DNA of 64,000 nt from JACPDH01 sp041671505 (GTDB lineage: Bacteria > Acidobacteriota > Thermoanaerobaculia > Gp7-AA8): the NCBI GenBank assembly GCA_041671505.1, contig JBAZBK010000024.1:1-64000 (forward strand), in the 5' to 3' direction. Both the position numbers and the translations under genes were made by a program. Shown piece by piece: positions 50,696-60,700 of this stretch. A model generated the notes under the pieces. That model was not told the DNA's origin. It saw only the letters and a program-made list of their open reading frames with translations, and searched no databases. How positions within the stretch are numbered: the stretch's first letter is position 1; each line of letters starts with the position of its first letter.

Positions 50696-53074
50696 ATGCT
50701 CAACCCTAAGCAGCGTCGCCGCCTGCTCCTCGTGAGCGTCTTCTTCGCGAACCTCCTCTCCCTGGCCTGCCAGGTCGTCTGGGTTCGCAAACTCTCGTTC
50801 CTCTTCGGCTCATCGGCGGCGGTCTTCGCAACCGTGCTGTCGATCTTTCTCCTCGGTCTCGCGACCGGGGCGTTTGTTGGCGGACGCCTCGCAGACCGCT
50901 CGGCCGACGCGTGGCGCCTGCTGTCCCGGGCCCTGATCGCGCTCGGAATCTGGTGCGGGCTGTCGATCCCGCTCTTCGAACTGGCGCGCGCCGGCTACCT
51001 CGCGGTCGCGCCGCTCGGCATGACCCCGTTCGCGACCGCGGTGAGCAAGGCCCTGGTCGTGCTCGTCTGTCTTCTCGTCCCGACCTCCCTGATCGGCGCC
51101 GTCTTCCCCCTTGCGACCAAGCTCGTCGCAATCGGCACCGACGATCTGGGGCACGACCTCTCCGTGATCTACGCGCTCGACACGCTGGGGGCCGGCGCAG
51201 GCGCCATCCTTGCCGGCTTCGTGCTGGTGCCGCGTGTCGGCCTCTGGGGATCCGCGGCGCTGCTCGGCGCTGGCGCCGTCGTGCTCGGCATTCGCCTGCA
51301 GGCGGAGAAACCGGGAGCGACCCCTCCTCCGAAGCCCCCGAAGAAAGCAAAACAGCAGAAGGGAGAGGATCCGGCACCGGCGTCGCTCGAGCTGCCCGCG
51401 ACGCCGGGTGTGCGTGGGGTACTCGTGCTGCTGACGTTCTTTTGCACCGGGCTCGCGGCACTGCTCTTCGAGACAGGCTGGAATCGCTTTTTCTACGTTC
51501 TGAACGGCACCAGCGTGTATTCGCTGAGCACCGTGCTCGCCGGATTCCTGGGCGGGCTCGGCGTCGGCAGCTTCTGGATGCGGCGCCACATCGGCCGGGT
51601 GCGCGATCCGCTGGCCACGGCGGCGGTGCTGTTTGCGGTCGTCGCCCTCGGAGGGGTCCTCGTCCTGCGCTCGGCCACTCTCTTCACACGCGCCTATTTC
51701 GTCGCGTTCGCGCTTACCTCGAGCTACACGGTCTTCCTGATCCTGGTTTGCGCGGTGATCTTCGCGATCGTGTTCGTAGCGGCGATCGCCATGGGTGCCA
51801 ACTTTCCCCTCGTGGCGCTGATCGTGGCCCGGGATCCGGAGACTCGTGCCACCGCGGTAGGAAAGGTCTTCGCGGTGAACACGATGGGTGGAGTGCTCGG
51901 GGCGTTCGTCGCCGAGTTCGTGCTGCTGCCAAAATTCAGTTTCACCGGCCTGACCCTGGTGGCCCTCGGCCTCTACGCGGCCGCCGCGATCGTCTTCCTG
52001 CTCCTCGCGCGCCCTCAGCCGATCGCCCGGCACGCGATGCTGGCAGCAGGCCTGATCGGCACGGCCCTCCTGCTCTCACCGCTCGTCCTGCCATTCGACC
52101 TGCCGTACCACGCGCTCTACTACCACGGCCTGCGCGATGGCAGTTACAGCGCCTATCAGGAGCAGGTCGACATGACGAAGCCGCGCTGGCAGAAGGACGG
52201 CTTCTACGGCCGGGTGGCGGTCTTCAATTACGGCGACTTCCTCCTGCTCAAGCACAACGGCAAGACCGACGCCAGCGACGGCGGCGACAACTACGGCCAG
52301 ATCTGGATGTCGCAGGCGCCTCTGCTTCTGCATCCGGCGCCGAAGGACGTGCTCAACATCGGTCTCGGTGGCGGGCTCACGTTGCGAGGAATCGTGCACC
52401 ACGCAGAGGTCGAGCGCATCACCTCGATCGAGATCGACCCGCTGGTGGTCGAGGCGGCGCGAACCGAGTTCGGAAAGATCAACGAGCACGCCATCGACGA
52501 CCCGCGCGTCGAGACGGTCATCGCCGACGGCCGCAACTTCGTCGAGGGGACGCCGAAGCAGTTCGACGTGATCGTCTCGGAGCCGCCTAACGTCTGGGTG
52601 GCCGGCGTGTCCGGCCTGTTCACCCGCGAGTTCTATACGGCCGCACGCAGCCGCCTGAAGCCGGGTGGGATCCTGTCGCAGTGGCTGCCGATCTACGAGC
52701 TCGAGAAGGAGGACTTCGCGCTGGCGCTCAGGACCCTGCGCCAGGTCTTCCCGCACGTCGCGGTCTGGTCGAACGGCTCCGACGCCGTCGTCATCGCCTC
52801 CGAGTCGCCGCTGACTTTCGACGACGCCGTCCTGGCGCGCAAGCTCGCCGCTTCGGGCGTGCAGCGCGATCTGACGTTGATCGGAATGCAGCCGGAAGCG
52901 ATGGCCTCGATCCTGCGCCAGCCGACGTTCGACGAGCAAACGGTGAACCAGCTCGCCGAATCGGTGACCGAAATCAACACCGACAACCTGCCGCTCCTCG
53001 AGTTCCGCACGGCCCGCAACCTCTTCGTGTTCAACCAACCGGAATACAAAGCTCGGACGGCGCGCCGGCGTTAG
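50696..53074 (+). CDS. Membrane protein with spermidine synthase-like domain
   Basis: The 792-residue protein has two membrane blocks of about six helices each (about 8-200 and 240-460), separated by a Pro/Lys-rich linker (PPPKPPKKAKQQKGEDPAPA). The cytoplasmic C-terminal domain (about 490-740) has the aminopropyltransferase/methyltransferase fold: NIGLGGGLTLRG, SIEIDP, VIADGRNF and VSEPPNVW. Polyamine synthase activity is not assured, because membrane-fused members have no established substrate. The ATG at 50696 lacks a ribosome site and has TAGACT just upstream, a further leaderless candidate. A glycosyltransferase gene follows after 11 bases, probably cotranscribed. Confidence 0.85.
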   Translation: MLNPKQRRRLLLVSVFFANLLSLACQVVWVRKLSFLFGSSAAVFATVLSIFLLGLATGAFVGGRLADRSADAWRLLSRALIALGIWCGLSIPLFELARAGYLAVAPLGMTPFATAVSKALVVLVCLLVPTSLIGAVFPLATKLVAIGTDDLGHDLSVIYALDTLGAGAGAILAGFVLVPRVGLWGSAALLGAGAVVLGIRLQAEKPGATPPPKPPKKAKQQKGEDPAPASLELPATPGVRGVLVLLTFFCTGLAALLFETGWNRFFYVLNGTSVYSLSTVLAGFLGGLGVGSFWMRRHIGRVRDPLATAAVLFAVVALGGVLVLRSATLFTRAYFVAFALTSSYTVFLILVCAVIFAIVFVAAIAMGANFPLVALIVARDPETRATAVGKVFAVNTMGGVLGAFVAEFVLLPKFSFTGLTLVALGLYAAAAIVFLLLARPQPIARHAMLAAGLIGTALLLSPLVLPFDLPYHALYYHGLRDGSYSAYQEQVDMTKPRWQKDGFYGRVAVFNYGDFLLLKHNGKTDASDGGDNYGQIWMSQAPLLLHPAPKDVLNIGLGGGLTLRGIVHHAEVERITSIEIDPLVVEAARTEFGKINEHAIDDPRVETVIADGRNFVEGTPKQFDVIVSEPPNVWVAGVSGLFTREFYTAARSRLKPGGILSQWLPIYELEKEDFALALRTLRQVFPHVAVWSNGSDAVVIASESPLTFDDAVLARKLAASGVQRDLTLIGMQPEAMASILRQPTFDEQTVNQLAESVTEINTDNLPLLEFRTARNLFVFNQPEYKARTARRR

Positions 53075-53085
53075 GTCGCGGGGGC

Positions 53086-54624
53086 ATGGTGGGCGGCGAT
53101 CAAACCGTCGGGGTGGAGAGCGAGCGGAAGCCGCTCGACCGCGATCTCGTTCTTCTCGTGGCGCTCGCCGCGGCGAAGCTGCTCGTTCACATTCTCACGA
53201 ACGGTCAGTACGGCTTCCATCGCGACGAGCTGGCGACGCTCGACGATGCGCGTCACCTCGCCTGGGGCTATGTCGCCTACCCGCCGCTGACACCGTTTCT
53301 CGGACGGGTCGAGCTAGCCCTCTTCGGCACGTCGCTCACGGGCTTCCGCTTCTTTGCGGCGCTCGCGCAGAGCATCGCCATGGTCGTGACCGGCCTCATG
53401 GCGAAGAGATTGGGCGGCGGACGCGCGGCGATGCTCGTAGCCGCGCTCGCCGCCATGCTCGCCCCGATCTCGCTCTCGGCGAGCTCGCTCTTCCAGTACG
53501 TCTCGTTCGACTTCCTCTGGTTCGTGCTTCTGGCCTACTTCATCATTCGCCTCGTCGACTCGAACGACGGGCGCTGGTGGCTCGCGATCGGCGTCGCCAT
53601 CGGCCTCGGCGCACTCACGAAATACGCGGTGGCGTTTTACGTCGCCGGCCTTGCTGCCGGCGTCTTTCTCACGCCGCTCCGCGCGCAGCTCCGCAGCAGG
53701 TGGCTCTGGATCGGAGCCGCGCTCTCCATCGCCATCGCGCTGCCTAACCTGCTTTGGCAGCTGCAGCACGATTTCATCACGCTCGACTTCCTGAAATTCA
53801 TCCACGCGCGCGACGTGCGCATCGGACGCACCGACAGCTACTGGATCGATCAGCTCCTCGTATCGACGAATCTGTTCGCGCTGCCTCTCTGGACTCTCGG
53901 GCTCCATACCCTGCTCGTTTCCGAGCGGGGGCGCCGCTATCGGGCCCTGGGGTGGATGGCGATCGTACCCGTCGTCCTCTTTGCCCTGGCACAGGGCCGC
54001 GGCTACTACACCGGCCCTCTCTATCCGATGCTCCTCGCGGCAGGAGCCTCCGATCTCGAGCGGAGACTCGCAGCGAGCCGGCCCGTCATGGCGCGCGCCG
54101 GTTGGGGCGTGACCGCGACCCTTCTCCTGGCCGGCACCCTCGCCGTGCCGCTCGTGCTGCCCCTCGTGCCGCTCGTTTCCCCGCACTGGGCCTTCGTCAG
54201 CGAGAACAACGGAGATCTGCGTGAGGAGATCGGCTGGCCCGAGCTCACGCGTGAAGTTGCGCGCATCTGGAACGGCATCGAGCCGGGTGAGCGCGCGCAG
54301 ACGGGAATCTTCTGCGGCAACTACGGTGAGGCGGGAGCGATCAATCTGTACGGCCCCGCCTACGGCCTGCCTCCCGCCATCAGCGGCATCAACTCCTACT
54401 GGCTGCGCGGCCCCGGGAATCCCCCGCCGACGACTCTCATCGTCGTGGGCGCGAATCGCGAAGAGCTCGAGAGCGCGTGCGGCGCAGTGACGCTCGTCGG
54501 CCACGTCACGAATGAAGCAGGCGTGAAAAACGAAGAGACGGAGCGGCATCCCGACATCTTCGTCTGCCGCGCGCTGCGCCACCCGCTGGGGACGATCTGG
54601 CCTCGGCTCCGATCGTTCGGATAG
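53086..54624 (+). CDS. GT39/ArnT-like membrane glycosyltransferase
   Basis: The 512-residue protein has about ten membrane helices from residue 15 onward. A periplasmic-loop motif HRDELATLDDARHLAWGYVA lies after helix 1, which in the GT-C fold carries the catalytic acidic residues. The VAYPPLTPFLGR segment is typical of the PMT-2/ArnT group. A soluble C-terminal part (about 390-512) follows. It should transfer a sugar from a polyprenyl phosphate carrier to an unknown acceptor. The ATG at 53086 is chosen over longer frames overlapping the previous gene. Confidence 0.85.
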   Translation: MVGGDQTVGVESERKPLDRDLVLLVALAAAKLLVHILTNGQYGFHRDELATLDDARHLAWGYVAYPPLTPFLGRVELALFGTSLTGFRFFAALAQSIAMVVTGLMAKRLGGGRAAMLVAALAAMLAPISLSASSLFQYVSFDFLWFVLLAYFIIRLVDSNDGRWWLAIGVAIGLGALTKYAVAFYVAGLAAGVFLTPLRAQLRSRWLWIGAALSIAIALPNLLWQLQHDFITLDFLKFIHARDVRIGRTDSYWIDQLLVSTNLFALPLWTLGLHTLLVSERGRRYRALGWMAIVPVVLFALAQGRGYYTGPLYPMLLAAGASDLERRLAASRPVMARAGWGVTATLLLAGTLAVPLVLPLVPLVSPHWAFVSENNGDLREEIGWPELTREVARIWNGIEPGERAQTGIFCGNYGEAGAINLYGPAYGLPPAISGINSYWLRGPGNPPPTTLIVVGANREELESACGAVTLVGHVTNEAGVKNEETERHPDIFVCRALRHPLGTIWPRLRSFG

Positions 54625-54692
54625 CAGGAGGCTTCGAGTCACGCGGCCGGTCATGCTCCTCCCGGCCAGACCCAACCTTCCGACGCGAGGTG

Positions 54693-54698
54693 TATATT
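54693..54698 (+). promoter_or_regulatory. -10-like TATATT before the LysM gene
   Basis: TATATT lies 20 bases upstream of the ATG, with the GGAGGA ribosome site in between. It is the most AT-rich hexamer in the spacer. The -35 element is uncertain. Confidence 0.4.
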
Positions 54699-54718
54699 CG
54701 CGTTTCTGGAGGAACGAT

Positions 54719-55189
54719 ATGGGTCTCTTTGGAAAATCATTCGAAGACAAAGTGCATGCGGCGATTGAGACGCTTCGGGGCCAGTTTCCGATGGCACAGA
54801 TCGCGGCTGACATCGCAGACGAGGTGGTGACGCTGAAGGGTCACGCGCCCGACGTCAACATCAAGGGCCAGATCATGGCTGCGTTCAACCAGCTGGTCGA
54901 GACGAAGAACACGATCAACCAGATCGCGCTCGACAAGCCCGCCGCCGCGCCCGCACCGGTCGCCGCGCCCGCAGCACCGGCCCCTGCCGCCGCGGCACCG
55001 ATGGTCGGCCCGCCGGCTCCCACGGGCCCGAAGATCCACGAAGTCGTGTCGGGCGAGACGCTGAGCAAGATCTCGAAGCATTACTACGGCGACGCGAACA
55101 AGTACATGAAGATCTTCGAGGCGAACACGGACATCCTCAAGAACCCCGACCTGATCAAGGTCGGGCAGAAGTTGAAGATCCCCGAGTAG
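54719..55189 (+). CDS. BON-like and LysM domain protein (YgaU-like)
   Basis: The 156-residue protein has an N-terminal BON-like region (about 10-72, with IAADIADEVVTLKGHAPD). A Pro/Ala linker (about 73-102) follows. The C-terminal LysM domain (about 106-156) has HEVVSGETLSKISKHYYGD and a LIKVGQKLKIPE ending. E. coli YgaU/Kbp has this layout and binds potassium; that similarity is by architecture only. There is no signal peptide, which also fits YgaU. GGAGGA precedes the ATG. Confidence 0.85.
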   Translation: MGLFGKSFEDKVHAAIETLRGQFPMAQIAADIADEVVTLKGHAPDVNIKGQIMAAFNQLVETKNTINQIALDKPAAAPAPVAAPAAPAPAAAAPMVGPPAPTGPKIHEVVSGETLSKISKHYYGDANKYMKIFEANTDILKNPDLIKVGQKLKIPE

Positions 55190-55315
55190 AGCCGCAGGGG
55201 CCGGTGTGCCAGACTCGTCGCGCGGAGTCGCGCGCACGCGGTGCTCCGGGTCGCCGGCCCACCTCGCAATCCGAGGAGCGCCGACCATCGCCTGGAGACT
55301 CAAAGGAGTGACGAC

Positions 55316-55564
55316 ATGAACTGGATCATCTCGCTCATCATCGGCGGCATCATCGGCTGGCTGGCGAGCATCGTGATGAAGACGAATGCCCGGATGGGCT
55401 GTTTCGCCAATGTGATCGTTGGCGTGGTGGGCTCGGCGCTCGGGTACTGGATCGCCGGACTGCTCGGGATCTCGGCGCCCGGCGGCATCGTGGGCTTTCT
55501 CGTCGCAATCGCCGGTGCTGCGCTGCTGATCTTCATCCTCCGCGCGCTCGGCCTGTTCAAGTAA
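55316..55564 (+). CDS. GlsB/YeaQ/YmgE-family small membrane protein
   Basis: The 82-residue protein has three short helices (about 2-20, 28-48, 54-78) with the family motifs GGIIGWLASIVM and NVIVGVVGSALGYW. Members are often called transglycosylase-associated and are induced by stress; their molecular role is unsettled. AAAGGAG precedes the ATG at 55316. It follows the LysM gene in the same direction after 126 bases. No anomalies. Confidence 0.88.
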   Translation: MNWIISLIIGGIIGWLASIVMKTNARMGCFANVIVGVVGSALGYWIAGLLGISAPGGIVGFLVAIAGAALLIFILRALGLFK

Positions 55565-55610
55565 CGGCAGCTCCCCGCTGAAGCCGGGGTGGCGTTAGGC
55601 AATCGACCTC

Positions 55611-56066
55611 ATGCAACGGTATCTGCTGATCGCTCTCGCGCTCCTGACTGCGTGTTCCTCGTCCGACTCGGGGCCGCGGCAGGAGCGGAAGGCGTATTTC
55701 GAGTCGATCGTCCGCCAGGTCGCCGGGGCGGGCGCGACGGACTGTGGAACCACAGGTCCTCGACTTCCATCCAACGACGTGCGGGAATGCGCGGCGACGA
55801 ATCTGACGAGGCGCGACCCGTTCTTCGCGATCAGGTACGAACAGGGCATCGAATCCGACACCGGAATCGGCTGGGTTCTCGACGGCGCGGGACGACTCTT
55901 TCTCGTCAGCTACGACGAGCTCGACTGCCGTACGGCGCAGTGCGCCGTGACTCTCGCCGAATGCGGCAAGCTCGAGATCCTGAAGGAATGGGAGTGGTTC
56001 AGGGCCGGCAACTGCGAGGGGCGATCGCTGCCGGAGGTTTCCGACCCGGCCTCTCCTCCGCGCTAG
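55611..56066 (+). CDS. Small lipoprotein of unknown function
   Basis: The 151-residue protein begins with a lipoprotein signal (MQRYLLIALALLTAC, lipobox LTAC with Cys15). The mature part has about seven cysteines (for example at DCGTTG, ECAATN, DCRTAQC and AECGK), which suggests disulfides in the periplasm. I do not recognise a family. It lies between the GlsB-like and patatin genes on the same strand. Confidence 0.65.
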   Translation: MQRYLLIALALLTACSSSDSGPRQERKAYFESIVRQVAGAGATDCGTTGPRLPSNDVRECAATNLTRRDPFFAIRYEQGIESDTGIGWVLDGAGRLFLVSYDELDCRTAQCAVTLAECGKLEILKEWEWFRAGNCEGRSLPEVSDPASPPR

Positions 56067-56087
56067 TCGCACCAGCGACAAGGCAAG

Positions 56088-56093
56088 TAGAAT
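56088..56093 (+). promoter_or_regulatory. -10-like TAGAAT before the patatin gene
   Basis: TAGAAT lies 20 bases upstream of the ATG. The same hexamer precedes the ankyrin gene at 30954-30959. A GAGGAA ribosome site lies between it and the start. Confidence 0.35.
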
Positions 56094-56113
56094 CAGCGTT
56101 CGAGGAACACTGA

Positions 56114-57595
56114 ATGCTCACGCACCTCCGTCGCACCCCGCTCAGCTCATCGATTCTTCTCGGCTCAATCGGCCTGCTGGCCGCGTGTGCCTCGAGGCCC
56201 GTGAACCCGCCGATCACGCACGTCGATCCGGCCGCCGGATACCGCTTCGAACTCCGACAGGCGCACGAGACCAGGCGCGACAAGGAGAATCTCGTCATTC
56301 TCGCCTTCTCCGGCGGCGGCACCCGGGCAGCCTCATTCTCGTACGGCGTGCTCGAGTTCCTGCGGAAAACCGAGGTTACCGATTCCGCCGGAAACAAGCA
56401 TCGGCTGCTCGACAGCGTCGACCTGATCACCGGCGTCTCCGGCGGCAGCTTCACTGCACTGGCATACGGCCTCTACGGCGACAAGCTCTTCGACGATTAC
56501 GAGTCGCGTTTCCTCAAGCGCAACGTTCAGGGCGCGCTGACGAAGATGACGTTCAATCCGCTCAACTGGCCGAAGATCTGGTCGACGGGGGTGGGACGAT
56601 CGGAGCTCGCGTCGAACTACTACGACGAGATCCTCTTCAACGGCGCGACGTTCGGCGACCTCAGTCGCGGCCAGGGCCCGATCATCATGGCATCGGCCAC
56701 GGATCTCTCCACCGGCGTGCGTTTCGTCTTCAATCAAACCATCTTCGACGTCATCTGCTCGGACCTCTCCAGCGTCAAGCTGTCGCGCGCCGCGGCCGCG
56801 TCGTCCGCGGTCCCGGTCGTGCTCTCCCCGGTGACGCTCAACAACTATGGCGGCAAGTGCGGCATGACCCCTCCGTCATGGGCGAAACCCTTCATCGGAG
56901 TGGAGGAGCCGCCCCGTCCTGCAGCGCGGGCCGTGCGAACGCTCGAGAACATGCAGACGATGGGCGACGGCGCGAATCGCCCCTATCTGCATCTGATCGA
57001 CGGAGGCGTGTCGGACAACCTGGGACTGCGCGGCGTGCTCGACGCCCTCCAGATCATGCAGGCGTTGCACCTCTCGGGTAAGCCCACCCCGCTCGACAAC
57101 GCGCGCCGGATCGTCATCTTCATCGTCAACTCGCTGTCGCTGCCTCCGACGAACTGGGACAAGTCGGAGGAGCCGCCCGGCTCGATCTCGACGATGCTCA
57201 AAGCCGCGGGCACGCCGATCGACCAGACCTCGTACGAGAACGTCGAACAGCTCAAGGACATGGCCGAGGAGTGGCGCCGGATGCGACTCCTCTCGAAGAG
57301 CGCGGGGCTCTCTTCGAACCGCGATCCCGCCATCGCCGGGATGCTGAACGTCCCCAACGCCGAGATCTACGCGATCGACGTCTCGTTCGCGAGGCTCAAG
57401 GACAAGAAGGAGTTCGACTATCTCAACGCGCAGCCGACGTCGTTCGTGCTGCCGCCCGAAGCCGTCGACCGGCTGCGCGCCGCGGCGGGAACGATCATCG
57501 TCGATTCTCCGGAGTTCAAGCGACTGCTGAGGGACGTCAGGGCGCGGATGGTCGAGGAGCCCGCCACCGGGCAGGAGAAGCCGCAGGATCGTTAG
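56114..57595 (+). CDS. Patatin-like phospholipase lipoprotein
   Basis: The 493-residue protein has a lipoprotein signal (LGSIGLLAAC, Cys25). The patatin domain follows: oxyanion loop SGGGTRAASF (about 67-76), nucleophile Ser in GVSGGS (about 113-118) and catalytic Asp in DGGVSDN (about 298-304). These three elements make a Ser-Asp dyad lipase likely. It would be anchored at the inner or outer membrane facing the periplasm. The stop codon lies in a GTTAGGC motif. No partner gene is evident. Confidence 0.9.
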   Translation: MLTHLRRTPLSSSILLGSIGLLAACASRPVNPPITHVDPAAGYRFELRQAHETRRDKENLVILAFSGGGTRAASFSYGVLEFLRKTEVTDSAGNKHRLLDSVDLITGVSGGSFTALAYGLYGDKLFDDYESRFLKRNVQGALTKMTFNPLNWPKIWSTGVGRSELASNYYDEILFNGATFGDLSRGQGPIIMASATDLSTGVRFVFNQTIFDVICSDLSSVKLSRAAAASSAVPVVLSPVTLNNYGGKCGMTPPSWAKPFIGVEEPPRPAARAVRTLENMQTMGDGANRPYLHLIDGGVSDNLGLRGVLDALQIMQALHLSGKPTPLDNARRIVIFIVNSLSLPPTNWDKSEEPPGSISTMLKAAGTPIDQTSYENVEQLKDMAEEWRRMRLLSKSAGLSSNRDPAIAGMLNVPNAEIYAIDVSFARLKDKKEFDYLNAQPTSFVLPPEAVDRLRAAAGTIIVDSPEFKRLLRDVRARMVEEPATGQEKPQDR

Positions 57596-57731
57596 GCCGG
57601 GCGCCAGCGTTCCGTCCGCGGTCGCCCGGCTCCTGCGCCGCGGCTGACCGCCGCCGCATACACCGCTGCCCGGATCGACCCGTCTCGACGGGAACGACCC
57701 GGGCAGCGACTCTCTCAACCCGATGCCTCGA
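57596..57731. other. Convergent spacer
   Basis: About 135 bases between the convergent patatin and RND genes. It includes CGACCCGTCTCGACGGG-type self-complementary sequence (about 57675-57695) that may act as a terminator, though there is no T tract. Confidence 0.35.
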
Positions 57732-60700
57732 TTACCCGATCACCCGCGCCTCCACGAGCCCCGCCGGCGCCGCGCCGTCAGCCGCTTCCTCGGTCTCGGC
57801 CGTACGCGCCTTCGCGACGAGCACGTAGATCGACGGCACGACGAAGAGCGTGAACGCGGTTCCAACGACCATTCCCGACACGAGCATGATGCCGATCGAG
57901 TTGCGCGCCCCGGCGCCGGGGCCCGACGCAAGGATGAGCGGCGTGTGCCCGACGACGGTCGCGGCGGTCGTCATCAGGATCGGCCGCAGCCTCACCCTCG
58001 ACGCTTCGATGATCGCGGCGAGCTTCGCCATCCCCTTCTTCTGCAGCTCGTTCGCGAACTCCACCATCAGGATGCCGTTCTTCGCCACGAGACCGACGAG
58101 CGTGATGAGCCCCACCTGGCTGTAAATGTTGAGCGTCGTCGCACCGAGGAACGAGAAGGCCAGCGAGCCGGCGAGCGCCAGCGGCACCGACCCCGCCAGG
58201 ATGATGAACGGGTCGCGGAAGCTTTCGAACTGCGCCGCGAGGACGAGGTAGATCAGCAGCGCCGACAGGAGGAAGGTCGAGAGGAACTTGCTCCCTTCCA
58301 CCCGGAGCTGCCGTGACTCACCCGCGTAATCGACCGTGAACCCGGGAGGCATGATCTTCGCCGCCTCGTCCTCGAGGAAGCGAAGCGCCTGGTCGAGCGA
58401 TACGCCCGGAGGAATGACGCCCTGGATCCGCACCGCATTCAGCTGCTGGAATCGCTTCAGCTCGCGCGGCTCCGTCGTCGTCTTGAGCGTCGCGAACGTC
58501 GAGAGCGGCACCAGCTGTCCGTCAGGACCGGTCACGTGGATTTCTTCCAGCTGCTCCGGCGTGAGTCGCTCGGCCCGGCTCAGCTGCGGGATGACCTTGT
58601 AACTCCGGCCCTGGATGCTGAACCGGTTCACGTAGTTCCCGCTGAGGAGCGTCGAGAGGTCGCGTCCCGCCTCGGCGAGATCGACGCCCTGCGAGCGCAC
58701 TTTGTCCCGGTCGAAGACCACTTCGGTCTGCGGCTGGTCGAACTTCAGGTCCGCGTCGGCGTACATGAACATACCGCTCGCGAACGCCTTCTGGACCAGC
58801 TGATTCGCCACCTGCAGCAGCTCTTCGGGCTCGCGCGTCGACGCGATGACGAAATCGACCGGGAAGTCGCCGCCGCCCGGCAGCGACGGGGGCACGAGAG
58901 GGATGACCCGCACGCCCGGAATCTTCGAGGCCTTCTGCGCGAGCTCCATCTGGAGCTCCGCGGTCGACTTCTCCCGCTCGCTCCACGGCTTCGTGATCAT
59001 GCCGCTGAACCCGCCGTTCGGAAACGTCAGCTGAAACGTCCGTTCGGTCTCGGGGAACGACTGGAACGCGTCGTTGACCTTGTGCGCGTAGAGCGACGTC
59101 TGATCGAGCGTGGAGTTCGCCGAGGCCTGGACGATCCCGAACACGACGCCCTGGTCTTCGTTAGGCGCAAGCTCCTTCGCCGAGAAGAGGTAGAACGGCA
59201 CGACGAGAAGCGCGACGATGCCCCAGAGCACGAGCACGACGGGCCGGTACTCGAGCGTGCGCGACAGCAGGCGTGCATACGTCCGCTGCACGACTTCGAA
59301 GTGCCGGTTGATCATCCCGGCGAAGCCTCTGCGCGTATCGCCCTCCCGGAGGAGCTTCGAGCCCATCATCGGCGAGAGCGTCAGCGCGACCACGCCGGAG
59401 ATGATGACCGCGCCCGCGAGCGTGAATGCGAACTCGCGGAAGAGCGACCCCGTCAGCCCTCCCTGGATTCCCACGGGAGCGTAGACCGCGGCGAGCGTGA
59501 TCGTCATGGCGACGATCGGCCCCGCGAGCTCGCGCGCCGCGAGGATCGCCGCGCGGAACGGCGTCTCGCCGAGATGAATGTGCCGCTCGACGTTCTCCAC
59601 GACGACGATCGCATCGTCGACCACGAGTCCGACCGCGAGCACGATCGCGAGCAGCGTCAGCAGGTTGATCGTGAAGCCGGCGACGAGCATCAGAAACACC
59701 GCGCCGATCAGCGAGATCGGAATCGCGACCACCGGGATGACGACCGACCTCGCCGAGCCGAGGAACAGGAAGATCACGAGGACCACGATGACGAGCGTCT
59801 CGGTCAGCGTCTTCATCACTTCGCTCAGCGCGTCCTCGATGTATCGCGTCGAGTCGTATGCGACGGCCACCTTCATCCCCGCGGGAAGCTGCGATTCGAT
59901 TTCCGGAATCGTCTTCTTCACCTCGCGGATCACCTCGAGCGAGTTCGCCGTCGGGAGTACCCAGACACCCATGAAGGTCGCGGTCTCTCCACTGAAGCGA
60001 ACCTCGGAGTCGTAGCTCTCGGCGCCGAGCACGACGTCCGCAATCTCCCCGAGCCGCACGACGTCACCGTTCTTTTCCTTCACGACGAGGTCGCGGAACT
60101 CCTCGGCCGTCCGGAGGTCGGTGTTCGCCACGAGATTCACCGACACCATCGAGCCCTTCGTCTTTCCGAGGGCGGAGAGATAGTTGTTCTGCGCGAGCGC
60201 CTGACGCACGTCCGAAGCGGAGATGCCCCTGGCCGCCATCTTGTCGGGCGCGAGCCAGATCCGCATCGCGAACGTCCGGCCGCCGAGGATCTCGGCGCGC
60301 TGCACGCCGTTGATGGCGCTCAGCTTCGGCTGGACGACCCGCGTCAGGTAGTCGGAGATCTCGTTCTGATCGAGGTCCTTCGACGAGAAGCCGATGTACA
60401 TCGCGGCGAACTGGTTGTCCGCCGTTTCGAGCTCGATGACCGGAGCCTCGGCCTCGGGCGGCAGATCGTTTCGAACCTGCGCGACCTTGGCCTGGATCTG
60501 CGTCAGCGCCGCATTGGTGTCGTAGTTGAGCTTCAGGTGAACGGTGATCGTCGAGACGCCCTGTGCGCTCGACGACTCGACATAGTCGATGCCGTCCGCG
60601 CTCGCGATGACGCGCTCGAGCGGCGTGCTGATGAAGCCGCGCACGAGGTCGGCGTTCGCACCGACGTATGCCGTCGTCACCCTGACCACGGCGATGTCGC

